Part shown: piece by piece, positions 23,907 through 35,021 of the stretch | How positions within the stretch are numbered: position 1 is the stretch's first letter | Layout of the letters: every line of letters starts with the position of its first letter | Assembly (NCBI GenBank): GCA_027475525.1 | Contig: JAMWFC010000092.1 | Location: 930,001 to 994,000, forward strand | DNA length: 64,000 nt | Reading direction: 5' to 3' | Source: Macrolepiota albuminosa | Taxonomy: Eukaryota; Basidiomycota; Agaricomycetes; Agaricales; Agaricaceae | Position numbers and translations under genes: made by a program | The notes under the pieces: generated by a model | Databases searched by the model: none | Seen by the model: only the letters and a program-made list of their open reading frames with translations | Told to the model about the DNA's origin: nothing

Positions 23907-25307
23907 TTGGACACCCCTGTGGACCCACTTGAACCCCTGGACATCAAGATTATTGGCACCACTCCCATTGCTCACATTTTCCAAGATGGTACTCTGGCCT
24001 TCCAGCTTCAGGGCTCTCTGCTGCTGTCTGAAGAACACCTCTGGAGAGAAGACAACAGCCCTGCCAAGGCTCAGATCCTTGCTGAGGTCATTTCCCCTGA
24101 GTACCATGAGTTTGCTGATGTCTTCTCTGAAGGTAGCACCAAGGACCTCCCTCCACACTGTCCTTATAACCATAAGATTGATTTTGAGGACAGCACCACT
24201 CCCCCACCTTGGCAAGGTCTACAACATGTCTGAAGTCAAACTCTGGGTGCTCAAGGACTACCTTGATGACATGCTCAGTAATGGCTTCATCTGTGCCTTG
24301 ATCTCTGTGGCCAGAGCACCAGTCCTCTTTGCCAAAAAGAAGGACAGGTCCCTCTGCCTCTGCATTGACTACTAGAGCTTGAACAAGATCACCAAGAAGA
24401 ACTAGTACTCCCTGCTCCTCATCAGAGACCTTGTCAACCAACTCTGCAAGGCCAAGGTCTACTCAAAGATTGACCTCCAATCTGATTACAACAATGTTCA
24501 GATTGCTCTGGGACACAAATGGAAAATGGCCTTCCACACCTGCTATGGCCTCTTCAAGTATCTGGTAATGCCCTTTGGAATGACCAACTCCCCCATAACC
24601 TTCCAGTACTTCATGAACAACATTTTCCATGACATGAACAATATCTTCATCATTGTCTATCTGGACGACATCCTGATCTACTTTGACTTTCTCGACAACC
24701 ACCAAACCCATGTCCAACAAGTCCTTGAATGGCTCTGGAGTCACAACCTCCACACAAAGCTAGAAAAATGTTTGTTCCACACTATGGAGGTCAAATACCT
24801 CAGAGTTATTGTCACCCTGGATGGAGTCTGCATGGACCCCTTGAAGGTTGAAGCCATCCTCAACTGGCCCACCTCAAAGAACATCAAGGAAGTACAGTCC
24901 TTTTTTGGCTTTGCAAACTTCTACTGACGCTTCATCAACAATTACTCTGAGATCACCAAACCCCTCAACCAGCTCACCTGGAAGGATATTCTGTGGAACT
25001 GGAACAGTAAGTGCCAAAGCATGTTTGCATTGCTCAAGGAAGCTTTCACCTCAGCGCTGATTCTCCAACATTATGACCCAACCTTTCTAGTTGTTCTGGA
25101 ATGTGACGCCTCCAACTACGCCATCACTGGTATTCTCTCCCAGATGGAACTGGATAATCAGAAACTCTGGCCCATGGCCTTCTACACCTGATTGATGATT
25201 CCAGCTGAGCTCAACTATGACATCTACAACAAGGAGCTCCTTGCAATCGTTGAGGCCTTTAAGCAATGGCAGGCCTACCTCAAGGGTACTCCTTACCAGA
25301 TCCAGGC
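23907..25307 (+). pseudogene. Gypsy reverse transcriptase and truncated RNase H
   Basis: The RT begins with EYHEFADVFSEGSTKDLPPH, continues with APVLFAKKKDRSLCLCIDY and VYSKIDLQSDYNNVQI, and keeps the polymerase motif YLDD at 24,658-24,669. The connection reads SKNIKEVQSFFGFANFY and RNase H begins LECDASNYAITGILSQ and [20 protein letters not shown]. Stops at 24,373 (TAG), 24,403 (TAG), 24,925 (TGA) and 25,189 (TGA) all sit where the family has arginine. A frameshift near 24,210 separates the N-terminal part from the polymerase core. Homology ends at 25,307 within RNase H. The gene cannot make an active enzyme. Confidence 0.85.
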
Positions 25308-25373
25308 ACTTCGGGGCATGGCAGAGATTTCTGGAGAAACATCCATTAGAAACAGGTCATATGACTTCCAACA

Positions 25374-25721
25374 AGTGTTTCTCCAGAAAAACTAAAAGTA
25401 TAAATTGAGAAATAGTAAAAAAAACACTTATTGTGTTTTTTGTGTGTTTCTTGAGCTATTTTTAAAAATTTTCTTTCTCTATTTCTCAAGAAATACGTGG
25501 GGAACACAAATTGTGTTTCTAGACTGTTTCTTGAAAAATATGGCACATGTATCTTTTGGTTTTTCTAAAGTTATCTTTGTAATTTTTTTATCAAATGTTT
25601 TTCAATAAACTTTCTTTGTGTTGTTTTAGAAAAATAAATTGTAAAAACATGATGTATTTCTAAAAAAAGACCGATTAGAAATTCTTTAAATGTTTCTCAA
25701 GAAAGATCAATTAGAAACACT
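25374..25721. mobile_element. Possible 348-bp MITE with 9-bp terminal inverted repeats
   Basis: An AT-rich segment starts AGTGTTTCT and ends AGAAACACT, a 9-bp inverted pair. Inside are many TTTCTCAAGAAA- and GTTTCTTGA-type palindromes. It lies about 65 bp past the point where the gypsy RNase H breaks off. The bases between also hold TTTCTGGAGAAAC, which pairs with GTTTCTCCAGAAA at 25,376. I see no clear target-site duplication, so the borders are tentative. Confidence 0.4.
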
Positions 25722-25910
25722 GTCGTGTCAATGAGCATGGCGCTGATCACATGATGAGCACACACTGATCTTCTTCCTCATCAGTCTGGTACACTCACGT
25801 GCAGCTAATGTAGCGATAGGCAATAATATATTGTACATTAAATGCAATAGTAATGACAAAAGAAGGTGCTTGTCTCCCAATACCAGAACCTTCATCACAC
25901 CCATCACAAT

Positions 25911-28060
25911 TCACCTACTATCCTCTGTATCTTCCCTGTTCATGAACCCTCCTACCCCGCCAGAAACAATAAATCCTCCAGTAATCTGTTGATGACCCTC
26001 GCTCAATTGTTCAAGCTTGTGAGACACCAAAATGATCTTGCTCAAAGTGGTATTAATCTCATCACAGCATTGAAGGAGGCACTTGTCCAAGTAGATGGCT
26101 TGTAGAAGAGCGTACAAAAAACCTTACCTCTAAGGATGTCCAAGGTGCTATTTTGTTCTGATGATGGAAACTCAGGTGAGGAAGAATATGAGAGTACAGC
26201 TGATTAGCTGATGATCCATAGGACACAATGGGCAACGCCATGATGGCAGAACACTCAACGTCTTTCACAACAGGCTTTGACGGACGTGGTACTAAACAGG
26301 CAGGTGGTGCTGGATGACTTGTGGATGAAGCTGACACGTCTGGGTCTATTGCTTTTTTGATGGAAGCACAATCAGCGGAAGCCTGCCCATACAGAGAAAA
26401 GTTCTCTCAGGCTCTCTTCAAGATAGTTCTGTGGAAAGCCATTGGACACAAGGTCAGCAAGTTACTGATGTAGAGTGTATTAATCTGCTGTTTGTGAGTA
26501 TATTAAATACATAGCTGAAAAACGAACATACAGGAGGATTCTGGTCAACACCGTTCCTCAAACTTGCACCAGAGGTGGGCAAAGGAAGTTGTGGTGAGAT
26601 CTTTCTGCTGTCAGCATTAAGGTCCAAAGCTCCAAGCACTCAGGAAAGCTCTATATCCCCAACATGTCCATTGCTACCCAATCCAGAGCCTTGGCTTATG
26701 CTATGCAGACCACCTACAATGCTGAATGCGCTTGACTCTGAACAAGTATGGTTTTGAAGGGAGCCATATTGAGGGTCATGTCGAGCTTGCTCAAGCAGTT
26801 GATGGGACTCAATGGGAGAGAACGACCTGGGAGGAACATCAAAAACACTGCCATTCAATGGAGGCAGTGAATTGGAACATTGAGACATCATGCTGCGTGG
26901 AATGGGAACGGCACAATTTTTAATGTTGTCCTAAGGACCAGCAAACTCTTCCTGAGCTTGCTGGATAGGGTGGGAAGAAACAAACACAGTCAACAGTGGG
27001 CTTGTCCCAGCTGCGGGCTTATGATCAGTCATCCCAGTACCATTTTGATTTGCTAACTGTCTTGATGAGTTTGTGAGAGGGGCATTACCAGGAGGGACAG
27101 AGTGGAAGGCTTCATAAGCTAATAAATTGCCACAAAGTCGCACCATATCTTTATCCTTCCTACAGTGCTCTCTCTCATCATCTTCTGTGTGCTCACAAGC
27201 ACCATGTGTAGAACTGCCAAAGGCACCAAGCCCACCCAGACCAATTGAGCCATTAAGAATGACTCACCTCGCTTCTTCCTTGCGATCAGGAATAGCTCCA
27301 CCATTTGTAACAATAACGTTGGAAAGGTGATGATCCTGTTGTTGGGCCTGCTCTCTCCATTGGTTCAACCGAGCACTACCCAGACCCATACCACTGAGCC
27401 CAGCCAAATCTCAATTCCTGGAACTCAATGCCTCATTTTGGCCCAGAGGAAAGGATTGTACCCCTTCAATAATACCATTGTTCAAAGATTGTTGGAAGCC
27501 TGAAGCGGTCGTGGCACCAGCAGATGCAGCACCAGAGGTTGTGGAACTCAAAACCGTACCACCAGGTACAGGGCTGGCTCCCCGCTTTGTGTGTAGATTC
27601 TTCTTCGCCATCTCTGCCTTCAATACCGCACCTTTATCAATGTCAACACGCCGCCCTTGAAGACTGTTGTGAGCTGCCAGTGCTGCTTGCTGTGTCTTGA
27701 ACTTCACAAAACCAATTATTTGTTTCCAGAGTGGCACGTTGATTTCCTGAGCGTTTCCAGCGGCACCAAAAGGTCTATTAGACTCCTCTCCAGGCACAGC
27801 AGCAGGCCAGGACACCATAGTCCCATCCCTTCCTCCATCAACGACGACACCATTCTGATTGAGAGTGACAATATTGTAAGGATCGTTGGTGCCATTATAA
27901 CCTGGATAAGTGCCCCTTAAGCTCAGTGTATTGGCAGGACCACCTCCAGCAATGCTGCCATATGCGGTGTACTCTTTGTTCAAAATCTTTAAAGTAGCGG
28001 CTTCAAAATCTGTCAAGAAGGTGAACATGTTCGGAAACTCTTGTTCCTAAACCAATGTCA
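25911..28060 (-). pseudogene. scw1/Whi3-like RRM protein, decayed or captured copy
   Basis: The best block (28,040-27,600) reads EQEFPNMFTFLTDFEAATLK after an intron acceptor, then SNDPYN-type (GTNDPYNIVTLNQNGVVVDG), RDGTMVSWPAA, and the RRM end KQIIGFVKFKTQQAALAAHN, GRRVDIDKGAVLKAEMAKKN. This is the split RRM of fungal scw1/Whi3-type RNA-binding proteins, which bind mRNAs for cell-wall and cell-cycle control. Downstream (27,410-25,911) lie low-complexity exons (ARLNQW, VPPGNAPLTNSSRQLANQNG, RSFSPIESHQLLEQARHD). The second RRM expected at the C-terminus and the N-terminal region are not visible. It sits among other host-gene fragments beside a Helitron helicase, so a captured piece is more likely than a live gene, although some exons stay open. 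Confidence 0.6.
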
Positions 28061-28119
28061 GTGAAAGGTTGGACCTTGCAAACCTGCATGTCCTCCAGAA
28101 AGCCAACCACAAAAATCGT

Positions 28120-28290
28120 TGATATCTCTTCTGTGTTCCTGGATGAGTTCGAAGAGTTGGTTTGTCATGAAGGCAGAGTTGGATGTCATCAAGCGTCAGA
28201 AGACCGTCAGTCACAGCAGTGAGTAACAAAGGCAAGGTCTCCTCAATATCAGAAGAATGGGTATACAATGACTTAATTAATACGTTGTGA
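28120..28290 (-). pseudogene. Dihydroorotase-like domain fragment of a URA2/CAD-type protein
   Basis: About 40 residues (HSSDIEETLPLLLTAVTDGL, LTLDDIQLCLHDKP) match the end of the dihydroorotase-like domain of the fungal pyrimidine multifunctional protein, where the family reads G-E--LPLLL-AV--G-LT--DI---LHDNP. Only this exon-sized piece is present, and sequence on either side is unrelated. It lies on the same strand as, and downstream of, carbamoyl-phosphate synthetase fragments at 30,240-30,548, the same order as in URA2. Between them sits unrelated DNA and a chitin synthase exon on the other strand, so this is not an intact gene. Confidence 0.65.
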
Positions 28291-28299
28291 ACATAGACA

Positions 28300-29560
28300 G
28301 TCTTGCTACTACATGGGTCAGCCACTGAAACACCAATAACAAGGAACAGGGGCAAGGGGGATTATCCAAAGAGGGTATTGATAAGGATGGCAAAGAACAA
28401 AGCACCATAGGCTACATAAGTCAAAATCGTCAGAATAAATATAGTCACTCCGAATGGGCTTCCATAGTATTCCTTGATTTTCAGAACTAACATTAATGAT
28501 CAAAATAGCAGGCAGAAAACTCACGGAAAATTGCAGATAGTTCATCCCAGACAGGTGGAGGGTCGAGATAAGTACACAAACCGCACAGGAAAAGGAGAAG
28601 AGTAGCAAAAACTGTGCAATGGTCCCTTGAGGAATTGCCATTGCCCCAAGATAAAATCTGTGGATAATTGAAACTTGTGAAAGGGTGGTAGCAATAGTAC
28701 CAACCCTATTGTGGCTACAGACTGGTGGAAGTTCAAAAAGAGAGATAGGTTATGAGGTAGATTGCTCACCAAATCCAGCAGTTGGCTAAATCTTTCCTTC
28801 CAATGCAAGTAGATAGCATGCCTCACTTCCTCTGTCTCTCCTTGCTCTAAATCTGGCCAAGTCTTCCTCAAAAAGGGCCTAAGCAAGGTGGTAATTGGTA
28901 AGAACATGTACATGGTGCAAGAATGAAAGATGTGCAAGTGCCAGCAAACAGGTGTCATGTGTGTTTTTGCGTGCTGCCACACCTGCTACACCCAACTATC
29001 AGCAATCACATACTCATTCTAGATCCATATTTTGTCCATGTTGATGCAACGAGCACGGACCTACACCTACCGAAGTCCCTGAGCCGGTTTACATTCCAAG
29101 ATAGGAACAGTCTGAAAGAACCTGCGGAGTCGAGGGTTCTTTTTTGATTCGCACACGTTCAACCCAACATCGCAGAGCCAAGAGAAGGACGAGGAGGACC
29201 AGGACTACTTTGCGCAGATTCAAACGGCAAGCAGTAGCCAAGATGTCTGTCGCACAGACTGAGCACATGCCGGATTCCAAGAAGATAATGGTTGGGAAGA
29301 CGAAATGACGGAGCACACAACGATCTTCAAGCAGGCAAGTATACTCCTCGTCAAGGCATACAGTCTCTTATGGCCAGCTTTTCTTCTAATCCAATAGATG
29401 TCTGGATCGAGATTGGACCTCATACGACAACGCTCCCCATGTTGAAAGCCAACTCGAGTCTCTGGTGAGGTAGTATTCTCCTCGGCTCTCTGCACAAACA
29501 ACAGGATGGGTAGGAGACTTTAACAGGGAGTCTAGTCCAACTTTACCTTAGCGGTGTGAA
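28300..29560. other. Unassigned part of the fragment mosaic
   Basis: Open frames on the minus strand (for example KTWPDLEQGETEEVRHAIYL near 28,860-28,800) look partly coding, but I cannot assign them. A block of about 100 bp at 29,260-29,355 (CCGGATTCCAAGAAGATAAT and following) recurs with a few changes at 29,790-29,890, on both sides of a GTGGTT minisatellite. Confidence 0.4.
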
Positions 29561-29567
29561 TGTTCAG

Positions 29568-29765
29568 AAGAGTGGCTGGAGGTTGTGGTTGTGGTTGTGG
29601 TTGTGGTTGTGCCGGCGTCTGTGATGGTGGTTGTGGTCGTGCCTGTGTGGTTGTGGTTGTGGTTGTGGTTGTGCTGGTGTCTGTGATGGTGGTTGTGGTC
29701 ATGCCTGTGTGGTTGTGGTTGTGGTTGTGCCAGCGTCTGTGATGGTGGTTGTGGTCGTGCCCATA
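29568..29765. repeat. GTGGTT minisatellite with a higher-order unit of about 65 bp
   Basis: Runs of GGTTGTGGTTGTGGTTGTG alternate with a spacer (TCTGTGATGGTGGTTGTGGT), giving about three higher-order units. One strand reads as His/Asn/Thr/Gln-rich peptide and the other as Gly/Cys/Val-rich peptide; neither need be translated. A shorter GTGGTT run at about 29,910-29,930 directly precedes the chitin synthase exon. Confidence 0.85.
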
Positions 29766-29943
29766 GTGAGCACGTCCTGCTGTCTGTTGCACAGACTGAG
29801 TGCATGCCGGATTCCAAGAAGATAATGGTTGGGAAGATGAAATGACGGAGCACATGACAATCTTCAAGCAGGCAAGTATACTCCTCATCAAGTCTGGACT
29901 GCAACTCTAGTGGTTGTGGTTGTGGTTGTGCTGGTGCTGGCAG

Positions 29944-30087
29944 AAAATTGCTGTTGTGCTCGTTGTGGATGGCTTGGCCCTGATGGACAAGAGGGTGCTG
30001 GACATTCTGGCTATGGTCAGCGCATACCAGGATGGTGTCATGAAGAAGCAGGTTGATGGAAAGGACACAGTGGCACATATCTTTGAG
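29944..30087 (+). pseudogene. Isolated chitin synthase exon
   Basis: One clean exon of 48 codons lies between an AG acceptor (cag at 29,941-29,943) and a GT donor at 30,088. It reads [35 protein letters not shown] and [13 protein letters not shown]. This matches the region just before the catalytic core of fungal chitin synthases (KIVV-IVSDGR---, GVYQ-G--K, V-GK-VTAH-FEYTTQ). A short continuation after a 60-nt intron-like gap ([10 protein letters not shown]) may be the start of the next exon. The catalytic motifs QxxRW and the transmembrane part are absent. It is flanked by repeats and by a URA2 fragment on the opposite strand, so it is a gene fragment. Confidence 0.75.
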
Positions 30088-30239
30088 GTGCGTTGTTTTT
30101 CTGACTTGTCTTCCCACTGATGTTCAACCAATCTTGTGCATGCATAGTATACTTTCTGTCAACCACAAGCCACAACTCGTCCTTGTGCTAGATGTAACCC
30201 GTCTTGGCAGTCTTGACGGCAGTATAGATGCAGATATTA

Positions 30240-30548
30240 TGAACAAAACCACAAGACGAGACATGCAACGGGTATGATATCTCTTTGAGAAATAGCTTGT
30301 GGGGTGACGATAATGATTTTTGGAAGGCAAGTTGATGTACATGTCAATGAGGTTGTTTGCTAGATGCTGCCTTGAGGTATGCCTTGGCCAAAGCATGCCA
30401 CCTCTCCTGTCAAAGCCATTTCAATACCTAGAACTGGGTCCATGCCTGAGAGTCGACTGACACCAACGGAGTCCGGAGAAAGACCGGTATCTGGGTATGC
30501 TTCAATCGGAAGGTCAAGCATGACTGATTCAGGAGAACGACAAAACAC
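30240..30548 (-). pseudogene. Carbamoyl-phosphate synthetase C-terminal fragment of a URA2/CAD-type protein
   Basis: The upstream block (30,480-30,375) reads [20 protein letters not shown] then GEVACFG, the conserved [22 protein letters not shown] signature near the end of the second carbamoyl-phosphate synthetase half. A second block (about 30,340-30,255) reads [20 protein letters not shown] and YFSKRYHTR, the allosteric (MGS-like) domain signature IDL-INLPS-NR-RRP-SY-SKGY--RR. These are consecutive parts of the de novo pyrimidine enzyme URA2, which makes carbamoyl aspartate. The reading is lost beyond these blocks. With the dihydroorotase-like piece at 28.2 kb the original order is kept, but most of the gene is missing. 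Confidence 0.7.
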
Positions 30549-30834
30549 CCTCTAACTGCAGAGCTGAATATCACAACCTTGAAGTATGTACATTCTTCCG
30601 TCACGTACCAAAAATACAAATTCAAAAGATTAATATTCATTCTCATTCTCATGCCATTAAATTCAGCGACATAGATATCCCATTACTCTACCTTTGGCTT
30701 TTGGTTTTCTTTATGTGTAGTAATAGCAAACTGCTGAAAGCCATAATGATCAAAGACATTTTATTTGTGGAAGTATGTAAATGTACTAAGTAACCATTTC
30801 ATGAAACTTATTCTCATCAGTAACTCCTGAAACC

Positions 30835-33545
30835 CTAGTAAGCCCATAACTTGGCCTTACAATTTTCCCTACCATCCACTTCACTCGACCCCCATCTGAA
30901 GCGTAGAACCATCATTGCCTTTTGCATTGTTACCAACCCTACCACTGTCATCCTCAAGGACGAGGATTCCCACATGTTCACGGATTGAGACCATACCTCC
31001 ACATGAATATCTAGGAGAAGTGGCAAAGGACAACAATGGAACAGAAAGTGATGGGCCAGGACAATCAGATGGTGAGGGAGTGCTAGATATCACAGGGAAC
31101 TTCAATAGCCGCTGAGAACGGCGCAGTTTGTCAATCACCACATAATTGTCTCAGGATCGGCAATTCGAATTCCTTGTTTGTCTGCCCATGATCGCAGAAG
31201 TCAAACTGTGAATGCCACGCTCATACAGTGTCTCTTTAGACTGCACTTGTTTACTGATGGATGGACAGCCACTAATATACATGTACTGTATCGATAGAAG
31301 AAGTTTAGTCCAAAGTGGAAAAGGATAAGAGCTTGACTTCTCTTATCACCGAACAATCTATCCATCAAGTCTAAGTCTACATGTGACAGTCTAGTTTGCT
31401 GTCTTCCTGCACAAATGTGTTGCGGTTGTTGGAGCTGGGCAAAAGCCATGGCTGGATTTCCATCAATGACCATGTCTTCACCACCTTGAGGTGGACTCCA
31501 GCTTGGCGCAGATTCTAGGTTGTCTTGGGCGGGCTCTTGTGTAGGAACCTATTTATAAACATGGAGACAGAAATCAACATAATATGATCACAATCTCACA
31601 GATTCTTGTCCATGCATAACTACATCTTCAAGTGTCACCGGCATACCCTGGAACATCTCCAACTCCAGTATTCTGGCCTTCTCAGCTTCAATGGCTTGCA
31701 ACCGGGATCGCGCGTCCTCTAATTTAGCATCCAGTGAGTCCACCTTTGCCTTGTACGTTGTTAAGGACTGGCGGGCCATAATTAATGACTGTTCAAGTGT
31801 TGCCTTATCCTGTTGTTCGTGAAGTTGAGCTGCTATAATGGAACTAGATAGAAGTACTGACAGCCGACAATTTCTCGACAGAGGCATCTGATGTTCGTAT
31901 TTCTTGCTGCTGGCAAAGAGACTTGGAAAAAATTGATAGACATGAGCTTACAACTAACTTACATTGGCATGTGCTGATGCCAATTCATCTTGCATAGCCA
32001 AAAGCCTGAGGAGTAGAACCTCAATAGTCTTGTCCCTGGTGGAGACCTTGTTGTGAGCAATAGTCAATTTGTTCTTGAATTCCGTGCTCAGAGATGCGGA
32101 GGACACCTTCTCAGTTCGCAATTGGTCTAGAAGAGATATTTTTTCTGCCTTGACAGCAGCAACTTTGGCATCTTGTGTTTTTTGAAGCGTTGTCTGCATT
32201 GCTAGTGCCTCATCTTTCACCTCCTGAGATGAGACAGTGAGCATAAAGACAACAACTCGGATGTAAAATAGCATACCTTGAGTAAAGCATTGAAAGCCTT
32301 GTCTTTCTCATCCAACGCAGATTGTATGCGGTCCTTATCGCACTGCAGGGCATCCAGAGCACCTGTCACCCTCTGTAGCTCGATGGCTTTGTTACTGATC
32401 TTGTTGTGAGCCATAGTCAATTTGTTCTCAAATTCCATGCTCAGAGATGTGGAGGACGCCTTCTCAGTTTGCAATTGGTCCAGAAGAGATATTTTTTCTG
32501 CCTCGACAGCAGCAACTTTGGCATCTTGTGTTTGAAGCGTTGTCTGCATTGCTAGCGCCTCATCTTTCACCTCCTGAGATGAGTCAGTGAGCATAAAGAC
32601 AACAACTCAGATGTAAAATAACATACCTTGAGTAAAGCATTGAAAGCCTTGTCTTTCTCACCTAATGCAGCTTGTACGCAGTCCTTATTGCACCGCAGGG
32701 CATCCAGAGCACCTGTCACTCTCTGTAGCTTGATGACTTTGTCACCAATTGCCTTCATCGCCGCCTCCTTTGTTTCCTGCAGAGGTGGTGAGATACAAAA
32801 GAAGGGTAATGGAAAAGCAGACCTTGATAGCTTCTTCCTTTTCCTGCCGCAGAGCATCAAAGGTGGTTGTCATCCTCCACAATTCATTGTCCTGTTCCTT
32901 AATTGCTTTGATTGCCCCATCATTTTCTTCCTGCAGATAATCCCTCTGCTGTCGCAGGGCATCTAAAGCTCTTGTTAGGCCCTGAAGCTCAACGGTTTTC
33001 TCCTGGATAGCCCTGGCCTTGGCGTCATTGACTTCCTGCAGAATGATGGTGGTGAGAGAAGAAAAGATGTATACGGGGTTAAACCTACCTTCAGTGCGGC
33101 ATGGAAGGCCATGGCTTTCTGTTCCAAAGTAGCTCGCACTCCGTCATTTTCTTGTTGTAGGGCTATCAACGCAGTTTCTGCTTTCTTTTGTTCTTTCAAT
33201 GCTTCGGTCACCTCGTCTTTTGCTTCCTGCAAAGCAATAGAAAGCTCAGTATCTTTCTCCTTTCCCTATGACGGAATAAGAAACCATAATCAATAAGCTA
33301 AGGAGTAGACAATAGATTTACCTTCATAGTGGTCTCATATCTGTCAAAGGACAATTCTCTTGCTTCCAACATGGCCTGATAACTCTCGCTAGCATGGATC
33401 ATTTTGCATCTCATCCTTTCTAGCTGAACATCCTTCTTCTCTATCATCTTTTGCGCTCTCCATAGATCCTCTTGTAGACGAGAGAGCTGGTCAGGGAGCG
33501 CACTTTCTGGGGCAGCGGCTGAGGTACCATTTCCGAGGTTGTTCT
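30835..33545 (-). CDS. Coiled-coil protein with tandemly duplicated exons
   Basis: A multi-exon minus-strand gene encodes a long, highly charged coiled coil. Exons read RLQEDLWRAQKMIEKKDVQL (33,500), then VTEALKEQKKAETALIALQQ, LQGLTRALDALRQQRDYLQE, KLQRVTGALDALRCNKDCVQ, two copies of an exon containing VKDEALAMQTTLQ and KISLLDQL, and a C-terminal helix with LDAKLEDARSRLQAIEAEKA. Introns are about 55 nt with GTATG or GTAAA donors. The C-terminal part (31,470-30,840) is Pro/Ser-rich with RSQRLLKFPVISSTPSPSDC and could be a continuation. No motor, ATPase or membrane domain is seen; a structural or tethering role is possible, but function is unknown. The start is not found: coding potential fades at 33,545, about 200 bp from the helicase fragment, so the 5' end may be truncated. 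Confidence 0.55.
31954..32760 (-). repeat. Exon-plus-intron tandem duplication, unit of about 355 bp
   Basis: The segment covering the exon VKDEALAMQTTLQ...LTIAHNK, its intron and the next exon's FNALLK end is repeated, with borders near 32,276 and 32,633. Introns are nearly identical between units, so the duplication is recent. Substitutions such as RTEKVSSAS versus QTEKASSTS separate the copies. Confidence 0.8.
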
Positions 33546-33742
33546 TGTTTTCACAGGATCAAAACTATTTGAGTTCAGTTAGCGTCTTCCTTAAAACTCA
33601 ATCTCAACAAACAGACACCTCCTTCTGCCTTGTGGAGGCCTGATCTGGAAGCGGGCAATCAGTTTGTATTTTGCGGGTGATCTGCTAGTTGAAGTCTCAA
33701 TTAGTAAATTTTGAGAACTCGTCCACATAAAACCCACTGTAA

Positions 33743-35021
33743 TTGGTCCCAGACTTGCATTCCAATGGAGATGTGGCATTATGTGTAGCATCATCTGGCA
33801 TTGCTGCCTTATTGTTGGAAGGGGGTAGGACAGCTCATTCAAGATTCAAAATTTCCATTCCTGCTCTTGACACATCCATTGCCAATATCAAGAGAGGAAC
33901 CCAGTTATCACAGCTCATACTTCGCACCAAAGTTGTTATTTGGGATGAAGTTCCAATGCAACACAAAAATGCCATTGACTCTGTCGATCGTGGCTTCAGA
34001 GACATCTTCGATAATGACACTTCCTTTGGTGGAGTCACTGTGGTTTTTGGAGGGGACTTTAGGCAAACTCTTCCAGTGGTTCCACATGGACTCAGGCAGC
34101 AGATGATTGCTGCTTCACTCAAAAGGGGCCGACTTTGGGATAATATTCAAGTCCATTACTTGGTCCAAAATATGTGGTTGGAGCAGACTGTAGACAATAT
34201 TGCTCATGCAGCTTGGTTGTTGGATGTTGGTGCAGGGAAAAATCTAGGACCTGGAGAAACAGTCAAACTGCCTGAAAGGATGATCTGTGATGACAATTCT
34301 ATCACTGGATTGATTTCTTCCACATATCCTGATATTGGTCATCCTCAAAATGATCAGTATTACCTGGACCAGACTATTCTTTCTGGCAAGAACTCTGATA
34401 TAGAGGAGATCAATGCAGAAGTTCTAGAGGAGGTATCCAGGGGAAGAAAGGATCTTACAGAGTGCAGATTCTGTTCTCTCTGATAACAGGAATCCTGATG
34501 GCCTTGCATTATATCCTGTGGAATATCTCAACTCTTTGAAAGCCAGTAGTTTGCCTTTGGCTAAACTGGCTTTGAAGATTGGAGTTCCTGTCATGCTTCT
34601 CAGGAATCTGGACACAACCAAAGGACTTTGCAATGGAACAAGAATGATTATCACTCACATCAGCACTAGAGTTCTCAGATGTTGTATTATCAGTGGAGAT
34701 GCCAAGTTTGCAGGTTCAACTGTTTTGATTCCAAGGATCAATCTAGATGCCTCTGAAGAGGATTTGCCCATACCATTACGCAGGAGACAGTTTCCAATTT
34801 GATTGGCCTTTGCTATGACTATCAACAAGTCTCAAGGGCAATCAGTCAAGCATGTTGGATTGGACCTTCGATCACCGGTTTTTACACATGGCCAACTCTA
34901 TGTTGCACTTTCTCGATGCACATCAGGAGATCGTATCAAGGTGATTTTGTCAGAAGAAAATACATCAAGAGCGACTGCAAATATTGTGTATCAAGAAGTT
35001 CTTAATGGTTTACAAATGTAA
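33743..35021 (+). pseudogene. Helitron PIF1-type helicase, C-terminal part, inactivated
   Basis: The frame opens at ALCVASSGIAALLLEGGRTA and continues with motif II VVIWDEVPM, motif [47 protein letters not shown] and the end motif [14 protein letters not shown]. These are Helitron/PIF1 superfamily 1B signatures. The Walker A motif and everything upstream, including Rep and the Helitron-like N-terminus, are absent, so the element is 5'-truncated. A one-base frameshift lies near 34,434, and a TGA at 34,801 replaces the conserved Arg before [11 protein letters not shown]. The final stop is at about 35,019-35,021. Autonomous Helitron protein moves DNA by rolling-circle replication; this copy cannot. 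Confidence 0.85.

Larger units (their letters stand above)
20065..25313 (+). mobile_element. Truncated Ty3/gypsy retrotransposon (gag, two proteases, RT, part of RNase H)
   Basis: In plus-strand order the element shows a probable LTR/leader (20,065-21,700), gag (21,760-22,800), two retropepsin-like domains (22,980-23,280 and 23,385-23,740), reverse transcriptase (24,050-24,960) and the beginning of RNase H (25,030-25,307). Homology stops abruptly at about 25,307 after GTPYQIQ; integrase and 3' LTR are missing. The coding part is CpG-poor compared with host genes in this window. Many frames are broken. An integrase-chromodomain fragment of similar composition starts near 62,600. Integrase-containing relatives with a chromodomain belong to the chromovirus (Tf1/sushi) group, which this element probably represents. 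Confidence 0.85.

Noticed and set aside
24088..24441. Long minus-strand open frames across the gypsy region
   Set aside because: They are antisense shadows of the RT coding strand; only the plus strand shows conserved motifs.
25374..25721. Cluster of heat-shock elements from TTC/GAA words
   Set aside because: Most palindromes have four or more bases between TTC and GAA, not the two-base spacing of HSEs, and no gene follows.
29548..30117. A His/Asn/Thr/Gln-rich protein of 189 residues on the minus strand
   Set aside because: It is translation of the GTGGTT minisatellite running into the antisense of the chitin synthase exon.
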